Source: Salinicoccus sp. YB14-2 (GTDB taxonomy: Bacteria; Bacillota; Bacilli; Staphylococcales; Salinicoccaceae). Taken from it: 64,000 bases of DNA. Made by a program: the position numbers and the translations under genes. Location: the NCBI RefSeq assembly GCF_001265075.1, contig NZ_LFKO01000002.1, positions 422,719 to 486,718 of the forward strand, given 5' to 3'. Position 1 is the first letter of the stretch. Every line of letters begins with the position of its first letter. This document shows, piece by piece, positions 44,128 to 53,500 of the stretch. A model generated the notes under the pieces. It did not search any database and was not told the DNA's origin. It saw only the letters and a program-made list of their open reading frames with translations.

Positions 44128-45463
44128 CATTTTTCACCTCTATTACTTTGGATAGTATATTCCCTCTATGGAAATGGCTGGTAATCAGATCATCTTCTTT
44201 AATGTTTACAGTATCTTTAATGACCTGACCCTCTTTAGTAGTATAAGAATAACCCCGTTTCAAAACTGATGTCGGGCTTAATGAATCCAGCATTTCAATT
44301 TTACTCAATAAACTTCTTCTGTTGTTTTTATTTATTTGAATCATTGATTGATTTAAATCTTCGTACAACCCTGACAGTTTATTTTGATGCACATTGATGT
44401 CCGGCATTGGAGACAAATGATTTAAACTGGATTGAATATGTTTCAACCCATATGTATGTTCTTTAAAAGATTGATTGAAGTTTGAAACCAATTTGTCCTT
44501 CAGATTAATAAGACGCTCTGTCTGTTGATCGTATAATAACGAAGGTGTCTTAAATTTATAATAATCTGCCAGACCGCTTAATAACTGCTTTTTGTATTGT
44601 ATGTTCTGCATAATATCCCGAGTGAATTGCAGTTCAGTTTCTTTAAGCCGCTGAATAATATCCTGATAGAAAGGGACGGACAGCTCTGCAGCCGCAGTCG
44701 GAGTCGGTGCTCTCAAGTCTGAAATGTAATCTACCAGCGTTGTATCCGTTTCATGACCGACACCGGTGATAACAGGCGTTTTTGTATTAAACACCGCGAG
44801 AGCCACTGCTTTTTCATTGAATGTCCATAAATCTTCAATAGACCCGCCTCCACGTGCAAGTATAATCAGATCAGCATCCAATGTATCTGCATATGACAAT
44901 TGACCAATCACATCATCTTTACTTTCTGAACCTTGCATAAGAGTATTTAATACATGTAGCTTTACGAGAGGATAACGTCTTTTAAACGTTGTAATCATAT
45001 CTCTTACAGCCGCACTGGTCGCTGAGCTGATCATGACGATATTCTCAGGATATTCTGGTATCGGTTTTTTATGCGCCTGATCGAAGTATCCTTTTTCCGA
45101 AAGTTCTTTTTTGTCCCTTTCCAATTGTTCAAAAAGTTGACCGACGCCGTCTATTTGGATATCTTCTGCATAAATCTGATATTGACCGGTGTTTTCAAAA
45201 ATGCTGACTCTGCCGGATATCAGAACTTTTTGACCTTCTACAGGTTCAAATGTAAGTTTGCCTGCAGCGGATTTAAACATTATGCCCCGGATGACAGAAT
45301 GTCCATCCTTAAGTGCAAAATACAAATGGCCGCTCGAATGCAGCTTAACATTGGATAATTCACCTGTAACAAAGACCCGTCGTAAATACGGGTCTTGGTC
45401 AAATTTATATTTTAAATATTTTGTTAAAGCTTTTACGGATAAATATTTATTATTTTCCATCAC
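44120..45463 (-). CDS. xseA: Exodeoxyribonuclease VII large subunit
   Basis: Catalytic subunit, 447 residues. An N-terminal OB fold (VKLHSSGHLYFALKDG) is followed by the nuclease core with RGGGSIEDLW and GVGHETDTTLVD, then a coiled-coil tail that binds XseB. It begins at the last base of nusB. Confidence 0.96.
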   Translation of the reverse strand: MMENNKYLSVKALTKYLKYKFDQDPYLRRVFVTGELSNVKLHSSGHLYFALKDGHSVIRGIMFKSAAGKLTFEPVEGQKVLISGRVSIFENTGQYQIYAEDIQIDGVGQLFEQLERDKKELSEKGYFDQAHKKPIPEYPENIVMISSATSAAVRDMITTFKRRYPLVKLHVLNTLMQGSESKDDVIGQLSYADTLDADLIILARGGGSIEDLWTFNEKAVALAVFNTKTPVITGVGHETDTTLVDYISDLRAPTPTAAAELSVPFYQDIIQRLKETELQFTRDIMQNIQYKKQLLSGLADYYKFKTPSLLYDQQTERLINLKDKLVSNFNQSFKEHTYGLKHIQSSLNHLSPMPDINVHQNKLSGLYEDLNQSMIQINKNNRRSLLSKIEMLDSLSPTSVLKRGYSYTTKEGQVIKDTVNIKEDDLITSHFHRGNILSKVIEVKNDE

Positions 45464-45858
45464 TATTTTTCATCCATTTCTTCTAATAAATCAGGAAAGT
45501 TTTTAAGCACTCCGTTTACAAACTTATAACTGTCTTTGCCGCCATATAATTTTATGATTTTAACCGCTTCATTAATAATGACTCTTGGCGGAGAATCCTG
45601 CAACAATAATTCAGATATTGCCATTCGTAAAACATTTCTTTCAGCTTTGGAAATTCTCTCCAAAGTATAGTGTTCCAAATGCTTGCTAATATTGTCATTA
45701 ACATGTTGCCTGTTGTCTTCATAATAACTGACAACGTCTTTTATATATGGGTGATCGTCAAGAAGTTCATAAAATGCTGCTTCATTCAGCTGCACTACAT
45801 CATGATCTATTTGAAAGAGTATTTGAAATATTTTTTTTCGTTGTTCATGTCTGTTCAT
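45463..45858 (-). CDS. nusB: Transcription antitermination protein NusB
   Basis: RNA-binding protein of the rRNA antitermination complex with NusE. The 131-residue all-helical protein has the conserved ISKAERNVLRMAISELL and VIINEAVKIIKLYGG segments. It lies between the Asp23-type gene and xseA, the usual Firmicutes order. Confidence 0.95.
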   Translation of the reverse strand: MNRHEQRKKIFQILFQIDHDVVQLNEAAFYELLDDHPYIKDVVSYYEDNRQHVNDNISKHLEHYTLERISKAERNVLRMAISELLLQDSPPRVIINEAVKIIKLYGGKDSYKFVNGVLKNFPDLLEEMDEK

Positions 45859-45876
45859 AAAAACACCAATCCATCT

Positions 45877-46236
45877 TTATTTAATGATATTCACAATGTG
45901 AACATTTATTTCTTTAACCTGCTGCTCCAACATAGTGTGTAAAGTTTGATTGACATTAGACTGGATGTTCTCAGCAACTTTATGAACGTTTACACCTTCT
46001 TTTAATACTACGTAGGCCGATAGGATAACCTCATCGTCTTTTATATCGACGCGCACACCGCGGCCTCTGTATTTTTTTCCGAGCTTTTCTATATTACCAC
46101 TTGCGAAATTATTTTGTAAACTGTGTACACCCGGTGTCTCAGTTACCGCAATGCTCGTTATCACTTCTATCACTTCAGGAGAAATATTAATAACACCTAA
46201 ATTGGAATTTTTTGTTGAAATCTTCACTGTCATCAC
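45877..46236 (-). CDS. Asp23/Gls24 family envelope stress protein (YqhY-like)
   Basis: A 119-residue Asp23-domain protein (GVINISPEVIEVITSIA; GRGVRVDI; VNVHKVAENIQSNV). In Bacillus YqhY sits in the acc operon and is linked to acetyl-CoA carboxylase homeostasis. Here too it is between accC and nusB. It is not S. aureus Asp23 itself, which lies in a different operon. Confidence 0.92.
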   Translation of the reverse strand: MMTVKISTKNSNLGVINISPEVIEVITSIAVTETPGVHSLQNNFASGNIEKLGKKYRGRGVRVDIKDDEVILSAYVVLKEGVNVHKVAENIQSNVNQTLHTMLEQQVKEINVHIVNIIK

Positions 46237-46248
46237 CTCTTGATATTA

Positions 46249-47598
46249 TTATAACATGATATCATTTAAGGCTAAAAAATTTGTGTTGTAATTATTATTA
46301 ATAAAGTCATCAATCTTCAATAAATTCAGGTGGAACGGTATTGTCGTATCGATGCCACCGATAATAAACTCTAAAAGTGCACGTTTTGAAATTTGAACAA
46401 CTTCTTCACGTGATTCACCATGGACGATCAATTTTGCAATCATGGAGTCATAATATGGCGGTATTGTATAACCGCTGTAACATGCAGTATCCATTCTGAC
46501 ACCAAAACCACCAGGAGTAATGAAGTTTGTAATTTTACCGGCGGAAGGCATGAAATTTTTAGACGGATTCTCTGCATTGATACGATATTCGATTGCATGA
46601 CCGCGGAAAGTGATATCTTCCTGTTTGAAAGGGATCTCTTCTCTCATTGCAATTTTAATCTGCATTTTGACCAGGTCTATGCCGGTGATCATCTCTGTTA
46701 CCGGATGCTCAACCTGTATACGTGTATTCATTTCCATGAAATAAAATTTATCATCGTCCAAATCATATATGAACTCTATTGTTCCTGCACCGATATAATC
46801 GATGCTTTTCGCTGCGGTCACTGCAGTATCGCCCATCGCTTTCCTTTTCTCTTCTGTCAGGATGGGGCTTGGCGCCTCTTCGACAAGCTTTTGCATTCTT
46901 CTTTGTATTGTACAGTCGCGTTCACCCAGATGAACCACGTTTCCGTGATAGTCGCCGAGCACCTGAATTTCTATATGACGAAAGTTATCAATATATTTTT
47001 CTATATATAGACTTTTATTGCCAAAGGCACTTTCAGCTTCCTGTTCTGTCATCTTGTAATTCTGGACGAGCTCATCTTCATTACGTGCGACACGGATACC
47101 TTTACCGCCGCCCCCGTAACTTGCTTTAATAATGACCGGATAGCCTACTGAAGAAGCAATCTCTTTTGCATGATCCACTGACTGGACGACACCGTCACTT
47201 CCCGGCACTGTCGGAACGCCGGCCTTTTCCATAGTGTTCTTGGCAACGTCTTTGACTCCCATAAGCGAAATCGTTTCATACATCGGTCCGATGAATATCA
47301 GATTGGAAGCTTCGCACATCTCGGCAAAGTCACTGTTTTCTGCAAGGAAACCGTAACCAGGGTGAATCGCATCACAGCCTGTTTTATTGGCGATGGTAAT
47401 GATGCTGATCATATCCAGATAACTGTCCTTAGACAGTTTTGGTCCTATACAGTAAGATTCTGTGGCAAGTTTCCGGTGGAGGCTGTCTTTATCTGCTTCA
47501 GAATAAATACTGACGGATTCAATACCCAGCTCTCTGCATGCACGGATTATTCGTACTGCAATTTCGCCACGATTGGCAACTAATACTTTTTTTATCAT
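46249..47598 (-). CDS. accC: Acetyl-CoA carboxylase, biotin carboxylase subunit
   Basis: ATP-dependent carboxylation of biotin on AccB. The 449-residue ATP-grasp protein has [16 protein letters not shown], the catalytic [15 protein letters not shown] and the [14 protein letters not shown] motifs. It overlaps accB by 4 nt. Confidence 0.96.
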   Translation of the reverse strand: MIKKVLVANRGEIAVRIIRACRELGIESVSIYSEADKDSLHRKLATESYCIGPKLSKDSYLDMISIITIANKTGCDAIHPGYGFLAENSDFAEMCEASNLIFIGPMYETISLMGVKDVAKNTMEKAGVPTVPGSDGVVQSVDHAKEIASSVGYPVIIKASYGGGGKGIRVARNEDELVQNYKMTEQEAESAFGNKSLYIEKYIDNFRHIEIQVLGDYHGNVVHLGERDCTIQRRMQKLVEEAPSPILTEEKRKAMGDTAVTAAKSIDYIGAGTIEFIYDLDDDKFYFMEMNTRIQVEHPVTEMITGIDLVKMQIKIAMREEIPFKQEDITFRGHAIEYRINAENPSKNFMPSAGKITNFITPGGFGVRMDTACYSGYTIPPYYDSMIAKLIVHGESREEVVQISKRALLEFIIGGIDTTIPFHLNLLKIDDFINNNYNTNFLALNDIML

Positions 47599-48032
47599 AG
47601 TACTCTGAACAATGGTTGATCGTATTCAACCATATCTCCGTCTTCAACAAGAATCTCTACAATTTCACCGGAAGTTTCTGCCTGGATTTCATTGAATAGT
47701 TTCATCGCTTCTAAAATACACACTACTGAATCATTGGATACATTGTCTCCCACCGCTATAAAAGGCTCAGATTCCGGCGAAGGTGCTTTATAAAAAGTGC
47801 CTACCATCGGTGCTTTAATCAACTGGCCCTCTTTTTCAGCCGTTTCACTTTCTGCCGCCGGGATGCTTTGCTGCTGTGCGACATGTGTAGTCTGTTTTGC
47901 GGGCACTTCCATTACTTCCCGTGGTGCTTCTTTTTTCAATTTGATATCGACTTCGCCGTCTTTATAAGACAGCTCCGATAAAGATGCTTTTTCCATACGT
48001 TCAATTAATTTATCAAGATTATCAATATTCAT
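47595..48032 (-). CDS. accB: Acetyl-CoA carboxylase biotin carboxyl carrier protein
   Basis: Carries biotin on the lysine of EAMKLFNEI (the usual Met after Leu is Phe). The 145-residue product has an N-terminal helix, a Gln/Glu/Ala linker and a C-terminal biotinyl domain. ATG 48032 is chosen because AAGGAGTATTGTT precedes it; the frame is open 17 codons upstream without a ribosome site. Confidence 0.94.
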   Translation of the reverse strand: MNIDNLDKLIERMEKASLSELSYKDGEVDIKLKKEAPREVMEVPAKQTTHVAQQQSIPAAESETAEKEGQLIKAPMVGTFYKAPSPESEPFIAVGDNVSNDSVVCILEAMKLFNEIQAETSGEIVEILVEDGDMVEYDQPLFRVL

Positions 48033-48102
48033 AACAATACTCCTTAAGGAAATTTCTTTATATAATTTTACTTCAGTGGTCATACCAATTCAAGTAAAAA
48101 TA

Positions 48103-48130
48103 ATAAAAGCAGAGAAAACTCTGCTTTTAT
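48103..48130. terminator. Terminator after efp
   Basis: Perfect 12-bp stem ATAAAAGCAGAG with A4 loop (arms 48103-48114 and 48119-48130) and a T-rich minus-strand tail. The efp stop codon is in the stem, so efp ends on its own terminator before accB. Confidence 0.9.
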
Positions 48131-48684
48131 GCTCTGGATACGTACGCACCCTCGTCTGTATTTATTACTAAAACATCGCCTTGATTGACAAAAAGCGGGA
48201 CCTGAATCGTTAAACCTGTCTCAAGTGTCGCTTCTTTTGTAGCACCTGTTGCAGTATCCCCCTTAATGCCGGGTTCTGACTCTGTCACTTTCAGTTCTAC
48301 CGTTTTAGGTAACTGGACCCCCAGAGTTTCACCTTCATACATGATGATAGTGACGTTCATATTTTCCTGTAAAAATTGCAGCTCATGTTCCAGCTGATCG
48401 GATTGGAGTTCAACCTGGTCATAAGTATTATTATCCATGAATACATGACTGCTGCCGTCCGCATATAAATATTGCATCTTTCTGTTGTCTATTTGAGCTT
48501 TGCCTACCTTTTCACCTGCTCTGAAAGTCTTCTCCTGAATCGCACCAGACCTTAAGTTTCTAAGTTTACTTCGTACAAAAGCAGCACCTTTACCTGGTTT
48601 TACATGCTGGAAATCTACAACTCTCCAAATACTGCCATCTGTTTCAATTGTTAATCCTGTTTTAAAATCGTTTACTGAGATCAC
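48127..48684 (-). CDS. efp: Elongation factor P
   Basis: Relieves ribosome stalling at polyproline. The 185-residue protein has a KOW-like N-terminal domain with the modified-lysine loop [14 protein letters not shown] and two OB domains. A lysine is present at the tip, as in Bacillus. It lies 19 nt after pepP. Confidence 0.96.
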   Translation of the reverse strand: MISVNDFKTGLTIETDGSIWRVVDFQHVKPGKGAAFVRSKLRNLRSGAIQEKTFRAGEKVGKAQIDNRKMQYLYADGSSHVFMDNNTYDQVELQSDQLEHELQFLQENMNVTIIMYEGETLGVQLPKTVELKVTESEPGIKGDTATGATKEATLETGLTIQVPLFVNQGDVLVINTDEGAYVSRA

Positions 48685-48703
48685 TGTATCTTCCTCCTCA
48701 AGT

Positions 48704-49759
48704 TTATATAATAAATAACTCTTTTGAACTGTGGGTCAGTTTTTTCAGACCTTTATCCGTAACCAGACAGTCATCTTCTATTCTGACACCGCCTACACCG
48801 TCGACATATATACCCGGTTCGATTGTAACGCACATATTTTCTTCAAGAATGGTTTCACTGCTTTTGGCAAGCGCCGGACCTTCATGAACTTCGAGGCCGA
48901 AACCATGGCCGAGTGAATGTCCGAAATTATCTCCGTAACCATAAGATGTGATTATATCACGCGCAATTTTATCAGCCTCTGAACCTGTCATTCCATTTTT
49001 AATATCATCCAATGACTTCAGCTGCGACTCGAGTACAATATTATATATCTTTTCCATTTCATCGGAAACTTCACCCACACCGAAAGAACGGGTAATATCA
49101 GAGGCATATCCTTTATAATATGCACCGAAATCCAAAGTGACCATATCGCCGACTTCTATTATTTTATCCGAAGCGACGCCGTGTGGCAATGCACCACGGT
49201 ACCCACTGGCAACAATCGTATCAAAACTCGCACCGCTTGCACCCAATTTGGTCATGTAACCTTCCAGTTCATTCTTCACCTGCATCTCACTCATACCCGG
49301 TTGAACATACTTTAAAATATACTCATAGGATTCATCGGCAATTTCACATGCCTTCCTGATCAGTTCCAATTCATCCGGCGTTTTATGCATTCTTATTTTT
49401 TCCACTTCATTAGTCAGCGGAACAAGTTCGAAGTTTTCAGCAAACATACTGTATGTGTTGAAGTTTACATGTGCGCCTTCAAAACCAACAGTTTTAAGAT
49501 TTTTTTCTTTTAAAAATTTGATAATGAAATCTACCAGGCCTTTTTGCTGCAATATAAATTGAAAATCTTCAGCCTCTTCTTGGGCCTGAGCATTATATCT
49601 GAAATCTGATATTAAATATTTTTCATTTTCAGTTATGATGACCGCACCGCTGGAACCTGTGAAATTAGAAAGGTACCTCCTGTTGTCGGGGCTCATTACC
49701 AGCAATGCATCCAGTTTTTCTCTTTTAATTAAATCATGTACTTTTTCATATTTAATCAT
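48704..49759 (-). CDS. pepP: Xaa-Pro aminopeptidase (M24 family)
   Basis: Removes N-terminal residues before proline. The 351-residue protein has a creatinase-like N-domain and a pita-bread fold with metal ligands in [34 protein letters not shown] and GVRIEDD. The pepP-efp-accB-accC order is conserved in Bacillales. Start: ATG after GAGGTGAAAAG. Confidence 0.93.
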   Translation of the reverse strand: MIKYEKVHDLIKREKLDALLVMSPDNRRYLSNFTGSSGAVIITENEKYLISDFRYNAQAQEEAEDFQFILQQKGLVDFIIKFLKEKNLKTVGFEGAHVNFNTYSMFAENFELVPLTNEVEKIRMHKTPDELELIRKACEIADESYEYILKYVQPGMSEMQVKNELEGYMTKLGASGASFDTIVASGYRGALPHGVASDKIIEVGDMVTLDFGAYYKGYASDITRSFGVGEVSDEMEKIYNIVLESQLKSLDDIKNGMTGSEADKIARDIITSYGYGDNFGHSLGHGFGLEVHEGPALAKSSETILEENMCVTIEPGIYVDGVGGVRIEDDCLVTDKGLKKLTHSSKELFII

Positions 49760-49861
49760 CTTTTCACCTCAAAATAGATTTAGCAGTTTCAAATATCCTT
49801 TTTCATTTATAAGTATGACATAACATGTTAAAATAATAAAATGATGTTAGGGAGATAAAGT

Positions 49862-50428
49862 ATGAAAAAATCAATCTTTTTAATCACTATAATTTTTATT
49901 CTTGCTTCGTGCGGCAGTCCATCCGCTGAAGAACAGCTGTCATCTGCCGAGGACGAAAAAAAAGAATTGGAAGAACTGCTTCAAACCGAAACAGTTAAGC
50001 TCGAAAGAAACGCCATAAAGCTTGAAACATTGGAAAATGAAATCTCTCAGGCCGAGACATCACAAAATGATGATAATGTTAAACACTATATAGACATCGT
50101 TGACGAATATTCAAGTTCATTAGTCACTGAGTTGGAATCACTCAATAGCCTGATTGAAGAAGACAACGGTTCTGACAATTACAATAATCTGAATGAGAAC
50201 ATCGATTCGATCATTGAAAATATCGATGACACAATCAGTTCTTATGAATCTGAAGTCGGCAATCTTGAATTAAATGAGACTCTGATGAGGAAACATACAT
50301 CACTTGAGGTTGCACACGCAGATATGTCCGGTGCTTTGGAACAAATAAAAACCGGTGCTGCGAACAATGATACGAAAACTGTTAGAGAAGGTATTACAGC
50401 TTTAAACAGCATCAGTGAATTCTATTAA
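49862..50428 (+). CDS. Uncharacterised coiled-coil lipoprotein
   Basis: Predicted lipoprotein of 188 residues: signal peptide with lipobox LASC (Cys17), then a Glu-rich, mostly helical body with two long coiled-coil stretches (about 25-60 and 75-135). No domain recognised. Start: ATG after AGGGAGATAAAGT. It lies 17 nt upstream of the YqhQ-type gene on the same strand and is divergent from pepP. Confidence 0.82.
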   Translation: MKKSIFLITIIFILASCGSPSAEEQLSSAEDEKKELEELLQTETVKLERNAIKLETLENEISQAETSQNDDNVKHYIDIVDEYSSSLVTELESLNSLIEEDNGSDNYNNLNENIDSIIENIDDTISSYESEVGNLELNETLMRKHTSLEVAHADMSGALEQIKTGAANNDTKTVREGITALNSISEFY

Positions 50429-50445
50429 AAGAAAGTAGCGAGGAA

Positions 50446-51354
50446 ATGGGAAAAACTAAGTTTGGCGGCCAGGCTGTAGTCGAAGGCGTAATGTTTCAAT
50501 CTGGAAACGACATGGTTACAGCGATACGCAGAAAGAATGATGAAATTGAATACTTTGAAATGAAGCGTCCCCAGAAGAGCTGGGTACAGAAGTTAAAAAA
50601 AATTCCGATTTTACGCGGTAACGTGGCGATTATCGAATCGAGTATTTTTGGGATGAAGCATATGGAATATGCAACAGACCGTTATGAAAGAGACCCGGAA
50701 GACGATGTAAAGATAGAATCTGAAAAACAATCCGCGAACATGACTAAAATAGTATTGTCCACCGTTCTGGTCGGCATACTCTCTTTTCTAATCGGCAAAT
50801 TCTTATTTACTCTGATTCCCGTCTTCGTGGCAGAGCTTTTTTCAGGCATCATAACCGGTCATTTCGGACAAGTTGCGCTTGAAACCTTTTTTAAACTGTT
50901 GCTGCTTCTCGGATATATTTACGCAATTTCATTTACACCGATGATCAAGCGGCTGTTTCAGTATCATGGCGCTGAACATAAAGTCATCAATGCATTCGAG
51001 TCGGATAAGGAACTTACAGTAAATAATGTGCAGGAACATTCAAGGCTGCATTACAGATGCGGCAGCTCATTCATTTTATTTACAGTACTGGTAGGTTTTG
51101 TAGTATATATGTTCGTACCTGTAGAACCGTTCTATGTAAGGATTCTAAACAGAATATTATTAATTCCTATTGTTTTGGGATTATCATTTGAAGTGCTGCA
51201 GCTGACAAATAAATTAAGAGATATTCCAGTCCTGAAGTGGCTGGGACTGCCTGGATTATGGTTACAGTACTTGACGACAAATCAACCTGAAAATGACCAG
51301 GTTGAAGTAGCAATACATTCATTCAACCAATTATTACGGAGGGATAAAGCTTGA
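50446..51354 (+). CDS. DUF1385 membrane protein (YqhQ-like)
   Basis: The 302-residue protein has the N-terminal GGQAVVEGVMF signature, about four membrane helices (104-126, 137-165, 203-222, 226-246) and the conserved YHGAEHKVINAFE and HSRLHYRCGSSF blocks, which look like a metal or substrate site. Family function is unknown. It overlaps the next gene by 4 nt. Confidence 0.9.
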   Translation: MGKTKFGGQAVVEGVMFQSGNDMVTAIRRKNDEIEYFEMKRPQKSWVQKLKKIPILRGNVAIIESSIFGMKHMEYATDRYERDPEDDVKIESEKQSANMTKIVLSTVLVGILSFLIGKFLFTLIPVFVAELFSGIITGHFGQVALETFFKLLLLLGYIYAISFTPMIKRLFQYHGAEHKVINAFESDKELTVNNVQEHSRLHYRCGSSFILFTVLVGFVVYMFVPVEPFYVRILNRILLIPIVLGLSFEVLQLTNKLRDIPVLKWLGLPGLWLQYLTTNQPENDQVEVAIHSFNQLLRRDKA

Positions 51355-51575
51355 AGAAACTTTTGCTCTACTTATTTATAGCCATTGCCATTATCGGTTT
51401 GATATTCAATCTGGACATGGTTCTGAATATGATTCTAAGCTCACTTATTTTCATATTGGTACTCGGCGCTGTTCTATACGGAATATATTACTTCTTTATA
51501 CAGACCCCGAGTCAGAGAAAATATAAACGGGCACTGAGAAAATCCAAAAGAAGATACCGAAACAAAAAGAAATGA
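51351..51575 (+). CDS. SA1362-type small membrane protein
   Basis: A 74-residue protein with two membrane helices (about 3-20 and 27-49) and a strongly basic Lys/Arg tail. It resembles the SA1362 family found beside the DUF1385 gene in staphylococci. The TTG start follows GGAGGGATAAAGC and shares bases with the upstream stop (TTGA). Confidence 0.78.
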   Translation: MKKLLLYLFIAIAIIGLIFNLDMVLNMILSSLIFILVLGAVLYGIYYFFIQTPSQRKYKRALRKSKRRYRNKKK

Positions 51576-51577
51576 TT

Positions 51578-51607
51578 AAAAGCATCCATAAGGGTGCTTT
51601 TTGTTTA
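51578..51607 (+). terminator. Terminator after the SA1362-type gene
   Basis: 10-bp stem AAAAGCATCC / GGGTGCTTTT (one T-G pair), 4-nt loop, then TTTG TTTATT. Confidence 0.82.
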
Positions 51608-51730
51608 TTAAAACGGGAAGTGCCGTCCATTTCACCATTATGAAACTTCTTCCTTCACTTCCCTCTTTTAAATTATATAAAAGTTAATTATAATGTTAGA
51701 TGTGGCATGTATTTATGAGGAGGACGAAAA

Positions 51731-52117
51731 TTGGATACTTGGTTAATAATATTGATCGTATTAGTTGTACTCATTGCTCTATTATTAGTCAACGGTCTTC
51801 TTAACATGAGAAATGTTAAGTCATTGCCGGAAGACGAATTTAAAAAAGATATGAGAAAAGTACAATTGGTTGATTTGCGTGAAAAAGAAAAATATGAACA
51901 CGGTCATATTTTAGGAGCAAGAAACATACCGATGATGAACTTGTCGATTAAAATGGGCTCATTAAGAAAAGACAAACCTATCTATTTATATGACCAGACA
52001 GGCAGACTTTCAATCCGGGCTGCCAAAATGTTGAAGAAAAAAGGATATACAGATGTTTACATGCTGAAAAATGGAATCAGTAAATGGACAGGTAAAATCA
52101 AGTCTAAAAATAAATAA
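51731..52117 (+). CDS. Membrane-anchored rhodanese-like protein without the active cysteine (YqhL-like)
   Basis: The 128-residue protein has a TM helix (about 4-24) and a rhodanese domain (VDLREKEKYEHGHILGARNIP). The active-loop cysteine of rhodaneses is replaced by Asp88 in LYDQTGRLS, so sulfurtransferase activity is not expected. Start is TTG after GAGGAGGACGAAAA. In S. aureus it follows gcvPB; here it is convergent with gcvT. Confidence 0.88.
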   Translation: MDTWLIILIVLVVLIALLLVNGLLNMRNVKSLPEDEFKKDMRKVQLVDLREKEKYEHGHILGARNIPMMNLSIKMGSLRKDKPIYLYDQTGRLSIRAAKMLKKKGYTDVYMLKNGISKWTGKIKSKNK

Positions 52118-52156
52118 AAGCAATTCTCCAATGAATGGAGAATTGCTTTTTTATTT
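52116..52156. terminator. Bidirectional terminator between the rhodanese gene and gcvT
   Basis: Perfect 15-bp stem AAAAGCAATTCTCCA with a 5-nt loop (arms 52116-52130 and 52136-52150) followed by T residues. Confidence 0.92.
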
Positions 52157-52166
52157 TCTGATTCAA

Positions 52167-53249
52167 TTAATTTTTATGAAATGGTGCCTTAACGAACTTA
52201 GCTTCTACATCTTTGTTACGTACTTTGATTATGAACTCTTTATCAAGTTCATGGAAGTCTGTATCGACCATTGCAAAACCGATTGAACGTTTTGTAGCCG
52301 GTGACTGTGTACCACTTGTCACAACTCCAACCTGGTTGCCTTCCTTGTCATATACTTCATAGCCTGTACGCGCGATGCCTTTGCCTGTAATTTCAAAGCC
52401 TTGAAGTTTGCGTTTAGCGCCTTCTTCTTTTTGCTTCTGTAATACTTCTTTACCGATGAAATCACCTTTGTCCACTTTTACAGCGAAGCCCATTTTAGCT
52501 TCAATCGGTGTGATTTCTTCAGTCAGATCCTGACCGTGAAGCGGAAGTCCGCCTTCGAGTCTTAAAGTATCACGTGCACCAAGACCACATTCTACAGCGC
52601 CCTCTTCTTTGAACAGTTTCCAAAGTGCTACAGTATCTTCGCTCTTACAGTAGATTTCAAATCCGTCTTCACCTGTATAGCCTGTTTGTGACAGAATCAC
52701 ATCTTTACCGTCAACTTTGTAATCTGTTCTGAATTGGAACATTTTGATATCGCTGATATCTTCTTCAACATGTTTTTGAACCATCGCTCTTGCATTCGGT
52801 CCCTGTATAGCAATCTGTCCGTATTCAGAAGATACGTTCTCAACTTTTGCGTCGAAACCTTCGATTGAGTTCAACCACTCGAAGTCTTTATCAGTATTGC
52901 CCGCGTTCACAACAAGAATATACTCATCTTCACCTAATTTATAAGCAACTAAATCATCGATTACTCCACCTTGTTCATTACACAGGAAAGTATAATGTGC
53001 TTTAACATCAGTGAGTTTAGTGATGTCGTTTGTAAGTACATGGTTTAGAAACTGTACCGCTTCTTTACCTGAAACTTTGATTTCGCCCATGTGACTCACA
53101 TCAAAGATTCCTACATCTTCTCTTACTGCATTGTGTTCTTCTTTGATGCTCGTGAATTGAACGGGCATTTCCCAACCACCAAAATCAACAAGTTTTGCAC
53201 CACTTTCATGATAATATTCATTCAATGGTGTTTTCTTTAATTCAGCCAT
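52167..53249 (-). CDS. gcvT: Glycine cleavage system T protein (aminomethyltransferase)
   Basis: Transfers the methylene group from H-protein-bound aminomethyl to tetrahydrofolate. The 360-residue protein has the folate-binding domain with LNHVLTNDI, SQTGYTGEDGFEIY and the GCVT C-terminal barrel (FAMVD). Expression is governed by a glycine riboswitch upstream. The next genes of the usual operon, gcvPA and gcvPB, are absent: the gene ends at a terminator facing the rhodanese gene. Confidence 0.96.
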   Translation of the reverse strand: MAELKKTPLNEYYHESGAKLVDFGGWEMPVQFTSIKEEHNAVREDVGIFDVSHMGEIKVSGKEAVQFLNHVLTNDITKLTDVKAHYTFLCNEQGGVIDDLVAYKLGEDEYILVVNAGNTDKDFEWLNSIEGFDAKVENVSSEYGQIAIQGPNARAMVQKHVEEDISDIKMFQFRTDYKVDGKDVILSQTGYTGEDGFEIYCKSEDTVALWKLFKEEGAVECGLGARDTLRLEGGLPLHGQDLTEEITPIEAKMGFAVKVDKGDFIGKEVLQKQKEEGAKRKLQGFEITGKGIARTGYEVYDKEGNQVGVVTSGTQSPATKRSIGFAMVDTDFHELDKEFIIKVRNKDVEAKFVKAPFHKN

Positions 53250-53289
53250 AAATTGTTTTCCTCCTTAAAATAAATGAAACAGAACAACT

Positions 53290-53410
53290 GATACGTTGCC
53301 CTGTTGAGTAACCTTCAGGAAAGCGTCACAATACTGTTCTTTTGCCTGAGAGATTCACCAGTCAAGGCTTGCTCCTTCGGCGACGACTCAACGTGCTCTC
53401 CAGTATTGAT
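53290..53410 (-). promoter_or_regulatory. Glycine riboswitch upstream of gcvT
   Basis: The minus-strand leader carries the class signature: GGAGAGC, GCCGAAGGAGCAA, then CTCTCAGGCAAAAGAAC, enclosed by a perfect 8-bp P1 helix (53329-53336 with 53401-53408). Only one aptamer is found, with flanking sequence that could form the ghost partner helix of single-aptamer versions. The expression platform runs to the gcvT ribosome site (AAGGAGG). In this class glycine normally turns the gene on. Confidence 0.95.
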
Positions 53411-53449
53411 CATACGCAAAATGATGCTGTTCCAACAATATACATGCTT

Positions 53450-53479
53450 ATTATATCAATAAGTCGAATTGTTAGGCAA
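53450..53479 (-). promoter_or_regulatory. Sigma-A promoter of the gcvT riboswitch transcript
   Basis: On the minus strand TTGCCT (53474-53479), 18-nt spacer, TATAAT (53450-53455), about 40 nt before the aptamer. Consensus match only. Confidence 0.65.
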
Positions 53480-53500
53480 GCTTTAACATTCCAATTGTCA

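Noticed and set aside
46420..47010. 196-codon open frame opposite accC
   Set aside because: Antisense shadow of a conserved enzyme gene; no motif or ribosome site.
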